From positions 1,024,321 to 1,088,320 of the forward strand of contig CP031964.1 of assembly GCA_003443635.1 (NCBI GenBank): 64,000 nucleotides of DNA, in the 5' to 3' direction. Shown piece after piece: positions 16,483 to 26,050 of the stretch. Below the pieces are notes generated by a model. The model had not been told where the DNA came from. It did not search any database and worked only from the letters and a program-made list of their open reading frames with translations. Position numbers and translations under genes: made by a program. Positions within the stretch are counted from its first letter, which is position 1. Each line of letters begins with the position of its first letter. Source of the DNA: Flavobacteriaceae bacterium (lineage in GTDB: Bacteria > Bacteroidota > Bacteroidia > Flavobacteriales > Flavobacteriaceae).

Positions 16483-18546
16483 ATGAATAAAAGTATTTTA
16501 GAAAAAGGATTTTCAAATCTTTGTACAGCAAAGGCATTAACCGAATTGTATGAAGCAAATTTTAAACAAGTTTCAAAATATGTACATGCGACGTCTCGTG
16601 GTCACGAAGCCATTCAAACAGCTTTAGGGTTACAGCTATTACCACAAGATTATGCATTTCCGTACTATCGTGACGACGCAATGCTATTGGCTTTTGGTAT
16701 GCAACCTTATGATTTAATGTTGCAATTATTAGCAAAAAAGGAAGATCCCTTTTCTGCTGGGCGTACTTATTATTCACATCCAAGTTTAAAAGATATTGAT
16801 AAACCTAAAATACCACACCAATCTTCAGCAACAGGAATGCAAGCCATACCTGCAACTGGAGTTGCGATGGGAATGCAATATCTTGAACAACAAGATTTAA
16901 AAAATGTAATTCTTGATGAAAGTCAAGTGCTTAAAGAAAACCCAATTACAGTATGTAGTTTAGGTGATGCTTCAGTCACAGAAGGAGAAATAGCAGAAGC
17001 ATTTCAAATGGCAGCATTAAAGCAAATGCCAATACTATATTTAGTACAAGATAATGGTTGGGATATCTCCGCAAACGCAGCAGAAACAAGAGCTCAAAAT
17101 GCATATGAATACGCGCAAGGGTTTCATGGCTTAGAAGCTATTTCTATCGATGGCGCAAATTTCACAGAAAGTTATCAAGCGCTAGAAAAAGTAATAGCTA
17201 CTATTCGTAAAGAACGCCGTCCGTTTTTAGTACACGCTAAAACACCATTATTAAATCACCATACATCAGGGGTACGTATGGAATGGTATCGTGATGATTT
17301 AGAAGAAGCTCGTTCTCGTGATCCATACCCAGTATTAAAACAACAATTATTAGATGCTGGTTTTACAAAACAAGAAGTTGAAACCATAGAAGCTTCTGCA
17401 AAAGCAAGAGTACAATCCGATTTTGAAAAAGCATTACAAGCAGAAGATCCAACACCAGAAGATTTATTTACTCATGATTTTGCTCCAACACCAATTACTG
17501 AAGAAGTAGGTGAGCGTTTCCCAAAACGTGATGAGAAAGTGGTGATGGTAGATTGTGCCTTATTCGCTGTAGAAGAGTTAATGAAGAAACATAAAGAATG
17601 TTTGCTATATGGGCAAGATGTAGGAGGACGTTTAGGGGGTGTATTTCGTGAAGCTGCTACTTTAGCACAAAAATTTGGAGACAACCGTGTGTTTAATACG
17701 CCAATTCAAGAAGCATTTATTGTAGGGTCTACAGTGGGGATGTCTGCAGTTGGATTAAAACCAATAGTTGAGGTTCAGTTTGCAGATTATATTTGGCCAG
17801 GATTGAATCAATTATTTACTGAGGTAAGTCGTAGTTGTTATTTAACAAATGGAAAATGGCCAGTGTCAATGATTCTTCGTGTGCCTATTGGAGCTTATGG
17901 TAGTGGTGGCCCATATCATTCATCATCTGTAGAAAGTGTGATTACTAATATTCGAGGAATTAAAATAGCATACCCAAGTAATGGTGCTGATTTAAAAGGT
18001 TTGATGAAAGCTGCATACTACGATCCAAACCCTGTAGTTATTCTGGAGCATAAAGGGTTGTATTGGTCTAAAGTTCCTGGTACTAAAGGTGCAACATCAA
18101 TTGAGCCAGCTGAAGATTATATTTTACCATTTGGAAAGGCTAATGTACTACAGGAGATCTGGAAGCAAGAAGATAAAGAAACATTAACTATTGTAAGTTA
18201 TGGTATGGGAGTACATTGGGCGATGAATGCAACTAAAGGTATGCGTGAACAAGTTGAGGTCATTGATTTAAGAACATTATATCCTTTAGATGAAGATTCA
18301 ATAATGAAATCAGTTAAGAAAACAGGAAAATGTTTAGTGGTTACAGAAGAACCTACTAATAATAGTTTTGCAAGAGCTTTATCAGGTAGAATTCAAGAAG
18401 AATGTTTTAAATATCTAGATGCACCGGTAATGACTATTGGTAGTGAAAATATGCCAGCAATCCCTTTAAATTCTACATTAGAGCAGACGATGATTCCATC
18501 TACTGAAAAGGTAAGAGTTAAGATTGAAGAGTTACTGAATTATTAA
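16483..18546 (+). CDS. 2-oxo acid dehydrogenase E1, fused alpha and beta subunits (branched-chain type)
   Basis: Thiamine-diphosphate enzyme that decarboxylates a 2-oxo acid and acylates the lipoyl arm of E2. Residues about 1-330 are the alpha part with the ThDP motif in SLGDASVTEGEIAEAF and QDNGWDIS. Residues about 350-687 are the beta part with LLYGQDVGGRLGGVF, TPIQEAFIVG and a C-terminal transketolase-type domain (GMGVHWAM, TEEPTNNSF). Fusion of the two subunits in one 687-residue chain is common in Bacteroidota. It is preceded by two hairpins. The next gene starts 9 bases after its stop. Confidence 0.92.
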   Translation: MNKSILEKGFSNLCTAKALTELYEANFKQVSKYVHATSRGHEAIQTALGLQLLPQDYAFPYYRDDAMLLAFGMQPYDLMLQLLAKKEDPFSAGRTYYSHPSLKDIDKPKIPHQSSATGMQAIPATGVAMGMQYLEQQDLKNVILDESQVLKENPITVCSLGDASVTEGEIAEAFQMAALKQMPILYLVQDNGWDISANAAETRAQNAYEYAQGFHGLEAISIDGANFTESYQALEKVIATIRKERRPFLVHAKTPLLNHHTSGVRMEWYRDDLEEARSRDPYPVLKQQLLDAGFTKQEVETIEASAKARVQSDFEKALQAEDPTPEDLFTHDFAPTPITEEVGERFPKRDEKVVMVDCALFAVEELMKKHKECLLYGQDVGGRLGGVFREAATLAQKFGDNRVFNTPIQEAFIVGSTVGMSAVGLKPIVEVQFADYIWPGLNQLFTEVSRSCYLTNGKWPVSMILRVPIGAYGSGGPYHSSSVESVITNIRGIKIAYPSNGADLKGLMKAAYYDPNPVVILEHKGLYWSKVPGTKGATSIEPAEDYILPFGKANVLQEIWKQEDKETLTIVSYGMGVHWAMNATKGMREQVEVIDLRTLYPLDEDSIMKSVKKTGKCLVVTEEPTNNSFARALSGRIQEECFKYLDAPVMTIGSENMPAIPLNSTLEQTMIPSTEKVRVKIEELLNY

Positions 18547-18555
18547 TAATTCGGA

Positions 18556-19281
18556 ATGAATTATCACAATAATAGCATAGAGTTAAAGGAAAATGGATAT
18601 TCTATTTTGAGTAATTTATATACTTCAGATGAAGTTGAACAGATTTTGACTTGTATAGAAAAGATTGAAATTGAAAATGACTCATCTACAAAAACAAAAG
18701 ATTTATTTGCAATCCGTCAGCTTGTAAAAAATGTTCCTGAATTAGGCGACTTACTTTTCAATAAGAAGTTAATTCAATTAATGTCTGATCTGTATGATTC
18801 TCATTATTTTCTAACCAAGTCTATTTATTTTGATAAACCTAGCACTTCAAATTGGTTTGTTGGGTATCATCAAGATTTAAGTATTTCAGTTGATAAGAAA
18901 CTTGAATTAGAAGGTTATCATAATTGGACTTTTAAGAAAGGTTTATATGGGGTTCAACCACCAATCCAAATTTTAGAGGATACAATTATTGTTAGAATTC
19001 ATTTAGATGATACAAATGAAAATAATGGCGCTCTAAGAGTTATTCCTAAATCACATCTTAATGGAGCTATTCGTTCCAAATCTGAACATTGGAATTTAGA
19101 AAATGAAAAAATTTGCAAGGTAAAAAAAGGTGGTATTATGCTAATGAAACCATTAACTCTACACGCATCTAATAGAACGACTAATGGTAAGAAAAGAAGA
19201 GTAATTCATTTAGAATTTAATAAACACAATCTTGCACAACCATTAAATTGGTTAGAAAAGCGTGAAGTTAATATTGCTTGA
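18556..19281 (+). CDS. Phytanoyl-CoA dioxygenase (PhyH) family protein
   Basis: Fe(II)/2-oxoglutarate-dependent oxygenase of 241 residues. The iron-binding triad is visible as H105 and D107 in GYHQDLS and H203 in TLHASN, and an arginine in KKRRVIHLEF probably binds 2-oxoglutarate. The substrate is not known. Family members hydroxylate acyl-CoAs, amino acids or small metabolites. It starts 9 bases after the E1 stop and so is probably the last gene of the long catabolic transcript. It could act on an acyl-CoA or amino acid linked to the pathway, but that is inference. Confidence 0.82.
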   Translation: MNYHNNSIELKENGYSILSNLYTSDEVEQILTCIEKIEIENDSSTKTKDLFAIRQLVKNVPELGDLLFNKKLIQLMSDLYDSHYFLTKSIYFDKPSTSNWFVGYHQDLSISVDKKLELEGYHNWTFKKGLYGVQPPIQILEDTIIVRIHLDDTNENNGALRVIPKSHLNGAIRSKSEHWNLENEKICKVKKGGIMLMKPLTLHASNRTTNGKKRRVIHLEFNKHNLAQPLNWLEKREVNIA

Positions 19282-19362
19282 TACTGTTTTAATCGCTAAT
19301 TAGAATCATCATTTTTTATCTATTGGTTTTTGTATATTTAAAACCGTATAACCAATTACCTG

Positions 19363-20094
19363 ATGATAAAATTCTTTAGAAAAATTAGACAAAAACTACT
19401 CTCTGAAAATAAATTCAGTAAGTATCTGATTTATGCAATCGGAGAAATTGTTCTTGTAGTTATTGGAATTTTGATTGCACTACAGGTTAATAACTGGAAT
19501 GAATCGAGGGTTCAAAGACAAAAAGAAATTGTCATTTTATCAGAGCTAAAAAAAGAATTAGAAGATGACCTTGAAACAGAATTTATTCCTGCGATTGATT
19601 ATTTAAAAGAAACGAATCAAACAACACTTAAACTGTGGAGGTATTATAATGAATATCATAATAATAACAGCAAAATAATTCCAAAAGATTCACTTAGGTA
19701 TTACCTTAGCTCGACCACAAGTAAATGGTATTTTGTTTTAAATTTAGGAGCCTACGAGAGTCTAAAGTCAAGTGGGATTGATATCATCTCAAATGATTCA
19801 CTTCGTTCCAAAATATCTACAATGTATAGCACGCATTATCCTGAAAATGAGCCTAAATCAAACGTGGTTAATAATTACATCGACAAAGAGATTAAACCAA
19901 TTTTGCTAGATAACTTTCCATTATCATCAACAAATGAACATAATTTTTTAACTAACAGTCCAAAGTTTATAAATAGAGTTGCTGGAGTCATTAACGTAAG
20001 AAGAACCCTAATAGAAACGTTAAATAGGATGAAGCCTGAAATCGAGATACTCATACAAGAAATAAGTAAAGAAATAGATAGAATTAAGGAATAA
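19363..20094 (+). CDS. DUF6090 family membrane-anchored protein
   Basis: Belongs to a family found widely in Flavobacteriia, recognised by the N-terminal pattern KLLSENKFSKYLIYAIGE followed by a TM segment IVLVVIGILIALQVNNWNE. The rest (about 200 residues) is charged and helical with probable coiled coil, and would lie outside the cytoplasmic membrane core. The function of the family is unknown. Members often occur in several copies per genome. It stands alone between the catabolic operon and the bestrophin-like gene. Confidence 0.85.
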   Translation: MIKFFRKIRQKLLSENKFSKYLIYAIGEIVLVVIGILIALQVNNWNESRVQRQKEIVILSELKKELEDDLETEFIPAIDYLKETNQTTLKLWRYYNEYHNNNSKIIPKDSLRYYLSSTTSKWYFVLNLGAYESLKSSGIDIISNDSLRSKISTMYSTHYPENEPKSNVVNNYIDKEIKPILLDNFPLSSTNEHNFLTNSPKFINRVAGVINVRRTLIETLNRMKPEIEILIQEISKEIDRIKE

Positions 20095-20130
20095 AGTTAA
20101 GTTTTAATAAATAACAAAAACCAATACACT

Positions 20131-21192
20131 ATGCTTACCAAAAAGCGCTATTCAGTTAAAGATATTGTATTATGGTCACGCTGGGAGATATTCGTCTATC
20201 TTCTTTACGCTGCTATAATTACAGTACTTTACAAAATCATCGGATTTACATTTTTAAACGTACCATGGACACCAGTAGCTTTAATAGGTACTGCGGTAGC
20301 GTTTATGGTTGGGTTTCAAAATAACTCAGCTTACGGACGTATTTGGGAAGCACGTAAAATATGGGGTGCTATTGTAAATACATCGCGTACTTGGGGAATG
20401 AAAGTTCAGGCGATGGTAAGCAATGAATATGCAAACGAACCCATTTCTGAAGAAGAACTACAACAACATAAAAGGACATTAATTTATCGACATATTGCTT
20501 GGATGACTGCATTACGTTATGCGATGCGTCAGCGAAAATCATGGGAAGCTTTTGATGAATCCCAAACCAATAGAGAGTGGTCTAATATGATTCATATTCC
20601 AGAAAAAGTATCTACTTTAGAAGACAATCTTTTGATGTATTTATCCAGAGAAGAAGAAGATTATGTATTGAGTAAAGGGAACAAGCAAACAGCAGTATTA
20701 TATTTACAATCTAAACATATTAAAGAATTAAAGGAGAAAGGTATTATTTGGGAGTTTTCTTTTTTAGAACTTCAAAATGTTTTAGAAGAATTATTTACGC
20801 ATCAAGGCAAATCAGAACGTATTAAAAACTTTCCTTACCCAAGGCAATACGCGAGCTTAGCATATTATTTAACTCGAATTTTTGTAATTTTATTACCTTT
20901 TGGAATTATCCCTGAGTTTGCAGAAATAGGAGAATCTATGATGGATAATTTTTTCAAAATAGGAGGAAATTTTATTTGGTTGAGCATACCATTTTGTGCC
21001 ATTGTATCGTGGGCATTCCATATTATGGAACGTATGGCAAGAGTGGGTGAAAATCCATTTGAGGGAACTGCTAATGATGTTCCTATTTCTACAATAGCTA
21101 GAGGTATTGAAATTGATTTACGACAAATGCTAGATGAAGATTTAGAAGATATCCCTGAGCAATTCCCTGAAGAAAAAAGCGTACAAATGTAA
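20131..21192 (+). CDS. Bestrophin-like (UPF0187) ion channel
   Basis: Membrane protein of 353 residues of the bacterial bestrophin family, which form pentameric ion channels in the inner membrane. Hydrophobic segments lie near residues 18-65 and 245-290. The conserved stretch AFMVGFQNNSAYGRIWEARKIWG follows the first pair. The C-terminal cytoplasmic part is acidic (DLEDIPEQFPEE). Preceded by 36 bases after the DUF6090 gene, and followed by a 116-base gap. The transported ion cannot be told from the sequence. Confidence 0.85.
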   Translation: MLTKKRYSVKDIVLWSRWEIFVYLLYAAIITVLYKIIGFTFLNVPWTPVALIGTAVAFMVGFQNNSAYGRIWEARKIWGAIVNTSRTWGMKVQAMVSNEYANEPISEEELQQHKRTLIYRHIAWMTALRYAMRQRKSWEAFDESQTNREWSNMIHIPEKVSTLEDNLLMYLSREEEDYVLSKGNKQTAVLYLQSKHIKELKEKGIIWEFSFLELQNVLEELFTHQGKSERIKNFPYPRQYASLAYYLTRIFVILLPFGIIPEFAEIGESMMDNFFKIGGNFIWLSIPFCAIVSWAFHIMERMARVGENPFEGTANDVPISTIARGIEIDLRQMLDEDLEDIPEQFPEEKSVQM

Positions 21193-21308
21193 ATAGACAT
21201 GATTAGGATTGTTGTTTCATGATTACTTGAAGGTTAAAACTACCTTAACATTTATTTAGTAATCAAAGATTTCCATTATATTTATAAGCTTTAAAAAATT
21301 CACAATAA

Positions 21309-22103
21309 ATGAAACAACTAACGATCAATTTTTGTGCTGTATTAATTTTGATTTTTACAGTATCAAGTTGCAAACAATCTCAAAAAAGTACTACTGAAGA
21401 AAAACCTAAAAATGAAGTACTCGTTATGGGTATGATTCATAGCGGTCACCTTACTGATAGTGTATATACTACTGCTTATGTAGAAAAATTAATTAGAGAA
21501 ATAAAGCCAGATTATATTTTAACTGAAATTCCGCCAGATCGTTTTGAAGCAGCGATAGAAGGGTTTAAAAGAGATGATAGTATTTCTGAACCACGTGTGA
21601 TGCGTTTTCCAGAATATACAGATGTTGTGTTTCCATTAACGAAAGAAATGGACTTTGAAATTATACCAACGGCAGGATGGACACGACCTATGGCTTTAGA
21701 GCGTCAACAAAAGTTAAGAGCTATTAGTCAAGATACATCTAGAGCAGCAGATTGGGCAGCATATAGAGAAGGAAATCGACTTTCAGATTCACTATATCGA
21801 GCGACAAGGAAAGTAAATGACCCTTATTTTATTCATACTGATGAATATGATAGGATTCAAGATATAGGATTACAACCTTATAATAAATTATTTAATGTAG
21901 AACTTGGTCTTGGTGGCTGGGAAAATATCAATATTGCACATTATTGGAATATTGAAAAAGCATTAGAAAAACATCGTTATGAGGGTAAACGTATATTAAT
22001 TACTTATGGTGCTGGTCACAAAGGTTGGTTTTTAAGACAATTGCGTAAACGTGATGATATTAAACTACTAGATATGAAACCGTTTTTAGACGCTATCCAA
22101 TAA
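21309..22103 (+). CDS. Lipoprotein of the TIKI/DUF5694-like superfamily
   Basis: Signal peptide with a lipobox (FTVSSCKQ) marks an exported lipoprotein of 264 residues. The mature part starts with VLVMGMIHSGH, continues with KPDYILTEIPPDRFE and ends with ILITYGAGHKGWFLRQL. This arrangement of paired histidine and acidic motifs resembles DUF5694 and the wider TIKI/TraB/EreA-like fold, whose members include proteases and hydrolases. The assignment rests on motif resemblance only. A hairpin terminator follows the stop. Confidence 0.6.
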   Translation: MKQLTINFCAVLILIFTVSSCKQSQKSTTEEKPKNEVLVMGMIHSGHLTDSVYTTAYVEKLIREIKPDYILTEIPPDRFEAAIEGFKRDDSISEPRVMRFPEYTDVVFPLTKEMDFEIIPTAGWTRPMALERQQKLRAISQDTSRAADWAAYREGNRLSDSLYRATRKVNDPYFIHTDEYDRIQDIGLQPYNKLFNVELGLGGWENINIAHYWNIEKALEKHRYEGKRILITYGAGHKGWFLRQLRKRDDIKLLDMKPFLDAIQ

Positions 22104-22114
22104 ATTTTTAATTC

Positions 22115-22146
22115 GAGAACGAAGTGTTTACACACGTTCTCAATTT
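22115..22146 (+). terminator. Hairpin terminator after the TIKI-like lipoprotein gene
   Basis: GAGAACG (22115-22121) pairs with CGTTCTC (22135-22141), and inner GTGT pairs with ACAC. The stem is followed by AATTTTA on the plus strand, so it is a fair but not strong terminator. Confidence 0.6.
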
Positions 22147-22185
22147 TATAATTAACGTATAATTTAATTACTAAAATTTAAACGT

Positions 22186-23226
22186 GTGAAAGCAGCAGTT
22201 TTTGAAAAATTTCAAGGGCCTATAAGCATACAAAATGTAGAAGATCCATCACCGCACTTAGATGGTGTAGTGATAAAAGTAAGTGCAACTGGATTATGCC
22301 GTAGTGATTGGCATGGATGGATGGGTCATGATAGTGATATCGATTTACCTCATATACCTGGTCATGAATTGGCAGGTATAATTGAAGCCGTTGGTAAGAA
22401 TGTGAGGAATTTTAAGATTGGAGATCGTGTTACAGTGCCTTTTGTTTGTGGATGTGGCACCTGTGGGCAATGTATTTCTGGAAATCATCAAGTTTGTGAT
22501 ACGCAATCGCAACCTGGATTTACACACTGGGGTTCTTTTGCAGAATATGTAGCGTTGGATTATGCAGATACCAATTTAGTGAAACTTCCAGAAGAAATCA
22601 CGGATGTGACAGCTGCAACATTAGGCTGCCGTTTTATTACCTCGTATCGAGCTATTGTTGCACAAGGAAAAGTATCTGGAGGTCAATATGTGGCTATTCA
22701 TGGTTGTGGAGGTGTAGGATTATCAGCCATTATGATTGCTAATGCCTTAGGAGCACAAGTGATTGCGATTGATATTAATAAAGAAACATTAGATTTTGCT
22801 AGATCATTAGGAGCAGTAGCGACAATAAATGCTTCTAATCACGTCAATGTAATAGAAGAAATTAAATCTTTAACCAATGGTGGAGCACATGTGTCTATGG
22901 ATGCTTTAGGGAGTGCAGTTACATGCTTCAATTCGATTTCAGGTTTACGAAAACGAGGTAAACATATTCAAGTAGGTTTAATGACGGGTGATTACCAAGA
23001 TGCAAAAGTACCAATGGCTAGAATATTAGCAGATGAGTTAGAAGTGATTGGAAGTCATGGAATGCAGGCATTTAAATATCCTGAAATGTTAGAAATGATT
23101 AAAAACGGAAAACTACATCCAGAAAAATTAATAGACCGTACAATTAGCCTTCAAGAATCAACCACCGAATTACCTAACATGAACACTTTTGAAAATAAAG
23201 GAGTATTGGTTATCGATTCATTTTAA
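22186..23226 (+). CDS. Zinc-dependent alcohol dehydrogenase family protein
   Basis: Medium-chain dehydrogenase of 346 residues. Catalytic zinc ligands are C38 in [11 protein letters not shown]60 and E61 in PGHELAG, and the later cysteine in TLGCRF. The structural zinc site is the four-cysteine region CGCGTCGQC...VC. The NAD(P)-binding motif is GCGGVGLSA, and the acidic residue in IAIDIN suggests NAD. The start is GTG at 22186, chosen because the family begins MKAAVF. Relatives oxidise alcohols or aldehydes. The substrate is not determined. The next gene begins 11 bases after the stop. Confidence 0.88.
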   Translation: MKAAVFEKFQGPISIQNVEDPSPHLDGVVIKVSATGLCRSDWHGWMGHDSDIDLPHIPGHELAGIIEAVGKNVRNFKIGDRVTVPFVCGCGTCGQCISGNHQVCDTQSQPGFTHWGSFAEYVALDYADTNLVKLPEEITDVTAATLGCRFITSYRAIVAQGKVSGGQYVAIHGCGGVGLSAIMIANALGAQVIAIDINKETLDFARSLGAVATINASNHVNVIEEIKSLTNGGAHVSMDALGSAVTCFNSISGLRKRGKHIQVGLMTGDYQDAKVPMARILADELEVIGSHGMQAFKYPEMLEMIKNGKLHPEKLIDRTISLQESTTELPNMNTFENKGVLVIDSF

Positions 23227-23237
23227 ATTTTAAATAA

Positions 23238-24656
23238 ATGAAAAATAATATAATTGTCATTTTTATTCTATCATTATTAGTAAGCTGTAAAAGTGAGCAA
23301 AAGGAGATTTTCGATATGGTGCTTACAAATGGTAATGTAATTAATATCGAAACAGGAGTTATTGAACAACAAGATATATTTATAAATGATGGACGCATTG
23401 TAAATATTACTGCAATAGGTAAGAATATTAATTTTACTTCTGAAGTAACAGTTGATGCTTCAGATAAATATGTGCTTCCTGGTTTTTGGGATAATCATGT
23501 GCATTTTAGAGGAGGTGATACTTTGATTCAAGCTAATAAAGAGTTTTTAAAATTATTTATGATGAATGGTATTACTACTGTTCGTGATGCTGGAGGTGAT
23601 ATGACACCATCTGTTATTAAATGGAATTCTCAAATTGATAAAGGCGAACTAATGGGGCCTACTATTTTTACATCTGGACCTAAATTAGATGGTCCTAGTG
23701 CAACTTGGGCTGGATCATTAGTTGTTGAAAATGTAGAAGATATTTCTAAAGCGTTAGATTCTCTTCAAAAACTGAAAACCGATTTTGTTAAAATTTATGA
23801 TAGTAGAATCTCTAGAGAAGCTTTTTTAGAAACTGTTTCTCAAGCTACAGAAAGAGGTTTAATTACTTCAGGACATATGCCATTTACAGTTGAATTAAAA
23901 GAAAATATAGAAGCAGGAATAGGTGCTATTGAACATTTATATTATGTATTGAAAGGATGTTCTTCTCAAGAAAAAGAAATTACACAAGCAATTATTAATC
24001 GCGAATATGGATTTTGGCAATCCATGGCAAAATTGATTGCTACTTATGATGAAACTATTGCACAAAGCACATTTCAAAACTTAAAGAATAACAATGTATA
24101 TGTAGTGCCAACACTTCATATAGGGAATGTATTAAGTTATTTAGATGAAGATGATCATAGTAATGATGCTTACTTGAAAATTATGCATAAAGGCATTATA
24201 AAAACCTATCAAGGTCGTATTAATGGTGCTTTAAATGGATCTGAAAAAGCAAGGCAAGATCGAAAAGCTTTAAACACGTTTTTTAAAGAACTATCAAAAT
24301 CATTAAATAATGCAGGAGTAAATTTATTAGCAGGATCAGATAGCGGAGCATTTAATTCATACACCTATCCAGGAATTTCATTACATAAAGAATTAGAAGC
24401 AATGGTAGCTTCAGGAATTTCTACATTAAATGCGTTACAAACGTCAGGATACAATGGTTCAAAATTCCTTAAAAAAGATAAAGATTATGGAGTAATAGCT
24501 GTTGGTAAAGTTGCTGATTTGATATTGCTAAATGCGAATCCATTAGAAGATATAAAACAAACTAGAAATATTTATAGAGTTATTAAAAATAATCAAGAGT
24601 ACAATCCAAAAACTATAGCAGAAGAAATTAATTGCCCGGATTGTGTTTCTCAATAA
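23238..24656 (+). CDS. Amidohydrolase family lipoprotein (first of three)
   Basis: Exported lipoprotein (lipobox SLLVSCKS) with an amidohydrolase barrel. Metal-binding and active-site residues are visible as HVH in DNHVHFRGG, a candidate carbamylated lysine in DFVKIYDS, His in TSGHMPF and IEHLYY, and Asp in AGSDSGAFN. Length 472 residues. Family relatives include imidazolonepropionase-like enzymes and peptidases such as prolidases that act on Xaa-Pro dipeptides. It opens a set of three consecutive genes with the same fold, 17 bases from the next. Substrate unknown. Confidence 0.85.
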   Translation: MKNNIIVIFILSLLVSCKSEQKEIFDMVLTNGNVINIETGVIEQQDIFINDGRIVNITAIGKNINFTSEVTVDASDKYVLPGFWDNHVHFRGGDTLIQANKEFLKLFMMNGITTVRDAGGDMTPSVIKWNSQIDKGELMGPTIFTSGPKLDGPSATWAGSLVVENVEDISKALDSLQKLKTDFVKIYDSRISREAFLETVSQATERGLITSGHMPFTVELKENIEAGIGAIEHLYYVLKGCSSQEKEITQAIINREYGFWQSMAKLIATYDETIAQSTFQNLKNNNVYVVPTLHIGNVLSYLDEDDHSNDAYLKIMHKGIIKTYQGRINGALNGSEKARQDRKALNTFFKELSKSLNNAGVNLLAGSDSGAFNSYTYPGISLHKELEAMVASGISTLNALQTSGYNGSKFLKKDKDYGVIAVGKVADLILLNANPLEDIKQTRNIYRVIKNNQEYNPKTIAEEINCPDCVSQ

Positions 24657-24673
24657 AAATAAATTAGATCAAA

Positions 24674-26050
24674 ATGAAAAAAATTATCATTATTGCCTGT
24701 GCCTTTATAGCATTTTCTTGTGCCAAGCCTCAAGAAAAAGTTAGCCCTTCAGCCATTTTAATTTCTAATGCTAATGTTATTGATGTTCGTACTGGTAACA
24801 TTATAGAAAAACGTCAAATAGTTATAGATTCGGGGAAAATTCAACAAATATCTGAAACCGTTATAAATCCTGAAGGATATGGTACTACTATAGATGGGGC
24901 TGGAAAATTTTTAATGCCTGGACTTGCAGAAATGCATGCACATATTCCGCAACCTTCAACTAGAAACCCAGAGATTGTAGACGAAACACTATTCTTGTAT
25001 TTATCTAACGGTATTACAACAATTAGGGGAATGTTAGGAGGTCCATCTCATTTAGAGTTAAGAGAAAAAGCTAAAAATAATGAGATTTTAAGTCCGAGAA
25101 TTTACACATCTAGCCCATCTTTAAATGGTAATTCGATTAGAACAAAAGAAGAAGCTATACAAAAAGTAACTGCTTATAAAAATGCTGGATATGATTTTTT
25201 AAAAATGCACCCGGGAATTCAATTAGAAGTATTTGATGCAGCTATAAAAACAGCAAAAGAATTAGGATTGCCTTATGCAGGTCACGTTCCTGTAGATGTA
25301 GGCGTTCGTCACGCAATGGAGAGTGGGTATGCTTCTATTGATCATGTGGATGGTTTTCTAGAAGGTTTAGTACCACAATCTGCTAATGTAAACCCTAATG
25401 ATAATGGGTTTTTTGGATATGGATTTACACCACTTGCAGATGTCTCTAATATTGATGAATTGGTTACTATGGCCAAAGAAAATAAAGTTTGGATTGTTTC
25501 AACACAGAGTTTATATGAGCGTTGGTTTGCTCCAGTAACTGGAGATGAGCTATTAAAAGATCCAGAGATGAAGTATATGGCAGCATCTACTTTAGCTAAT
25601 TGGAAACGTAGAAAAGCAGAGTATACAGAAACAGATGATTTTAGTGTTTCCCAATGGGAAAAGTTTAATGAAATCAGAAGAGAACTAATGCGAAAACTAC
25701 AAGCAGGAGGGCATGGTATGTTATTAGGTTCTGATGCCCCACAGTTGTTTAATGTACCAGGATTTTCAATTCATCACGAAATTGATGGAATGTTAAGAGC
25801 TGGATTAACACCTGCACAAATTATTGAATCAGGAACTATTAACCCTGCTATTTATTTTGGAGAAGAAAAAACCTTTGGAGAGGTAAAAGAAGGATTAGAT
25901 GCAGATTTAATTTTGTTAAATGCAAATCCATTAGAAAATATGAAAGCATTAAAAGAAATATCAGGTGTGATGGTAAGAGGGAGATGGCTATCAAAAGATG
26001 AGATTGATGCAAAACTAGCAGAAATTGCTGAACGTAATATTAATAAATAA
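24674..26050 (+). CDS. Amidohydrolase family lipoprotein (second of three)
   Basis: Exported lipoprotein (lipobox IAFSCAKP) of 458 residues with the amidohydrolase fold. Active-site elements are HAH in AEMHAHIPQ, the lysine in DFLKMHPG, histidines in YAGHVPV and IDHVDG, and Asp in LLGSDAPQL. The motif order and the DADLILLNANPLENMK ending are shared with the preceding protein, so the two are paralogues. The stop codon overlaps the start of the third gene (TAATG), which points to coupled translation. Confidence 0.85.
   Translation: MKKIIIIACAFIAFSCAKPQEKVSPSAILISNANVIDVRTGNIIEKRQIVIDSGKIQQISETVINPEGYGTTIDGAGKFLMPGLAEMHAHIPQPSTRNPEIVDETLFLYLSNGITTIRGMLGGPSHLELREKAKNNEILSPRIYTSSPSLNGNSIRTKEEAIQKVTAYKNAGYDFLKMHPGIQLEVFDAAIKTAKELGLPYAGHVPVDVGVRHAMESGYASIDHVDGFLEGLVPQSANVNPNDNGFFGYGFTPLADVSNIDELVTMAKENKVWIVSTQSLYERWFAPVTGDELLKDPEMKYMAASTLANWKRRKAEYTETDDFSVSQWEKFNEIRRELMRKLQAGGHGMLLGSDAPQLFNVPGFSIHHEIDGMLRAGLTPAQIIESGTINPAIYFGEEKTFGEVKEGLDADLILLNANPLENMKALKEISGVMVRGRWLSKDEIDAKLAEIAERNINK

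Noticed and set aside
16483-18546. Fused E1 alpha/beta as a possible lost stop codon
   Set aside because: Fused E1 of this length is common in Bacteroidota, and both parts are continuous with a normal linker.
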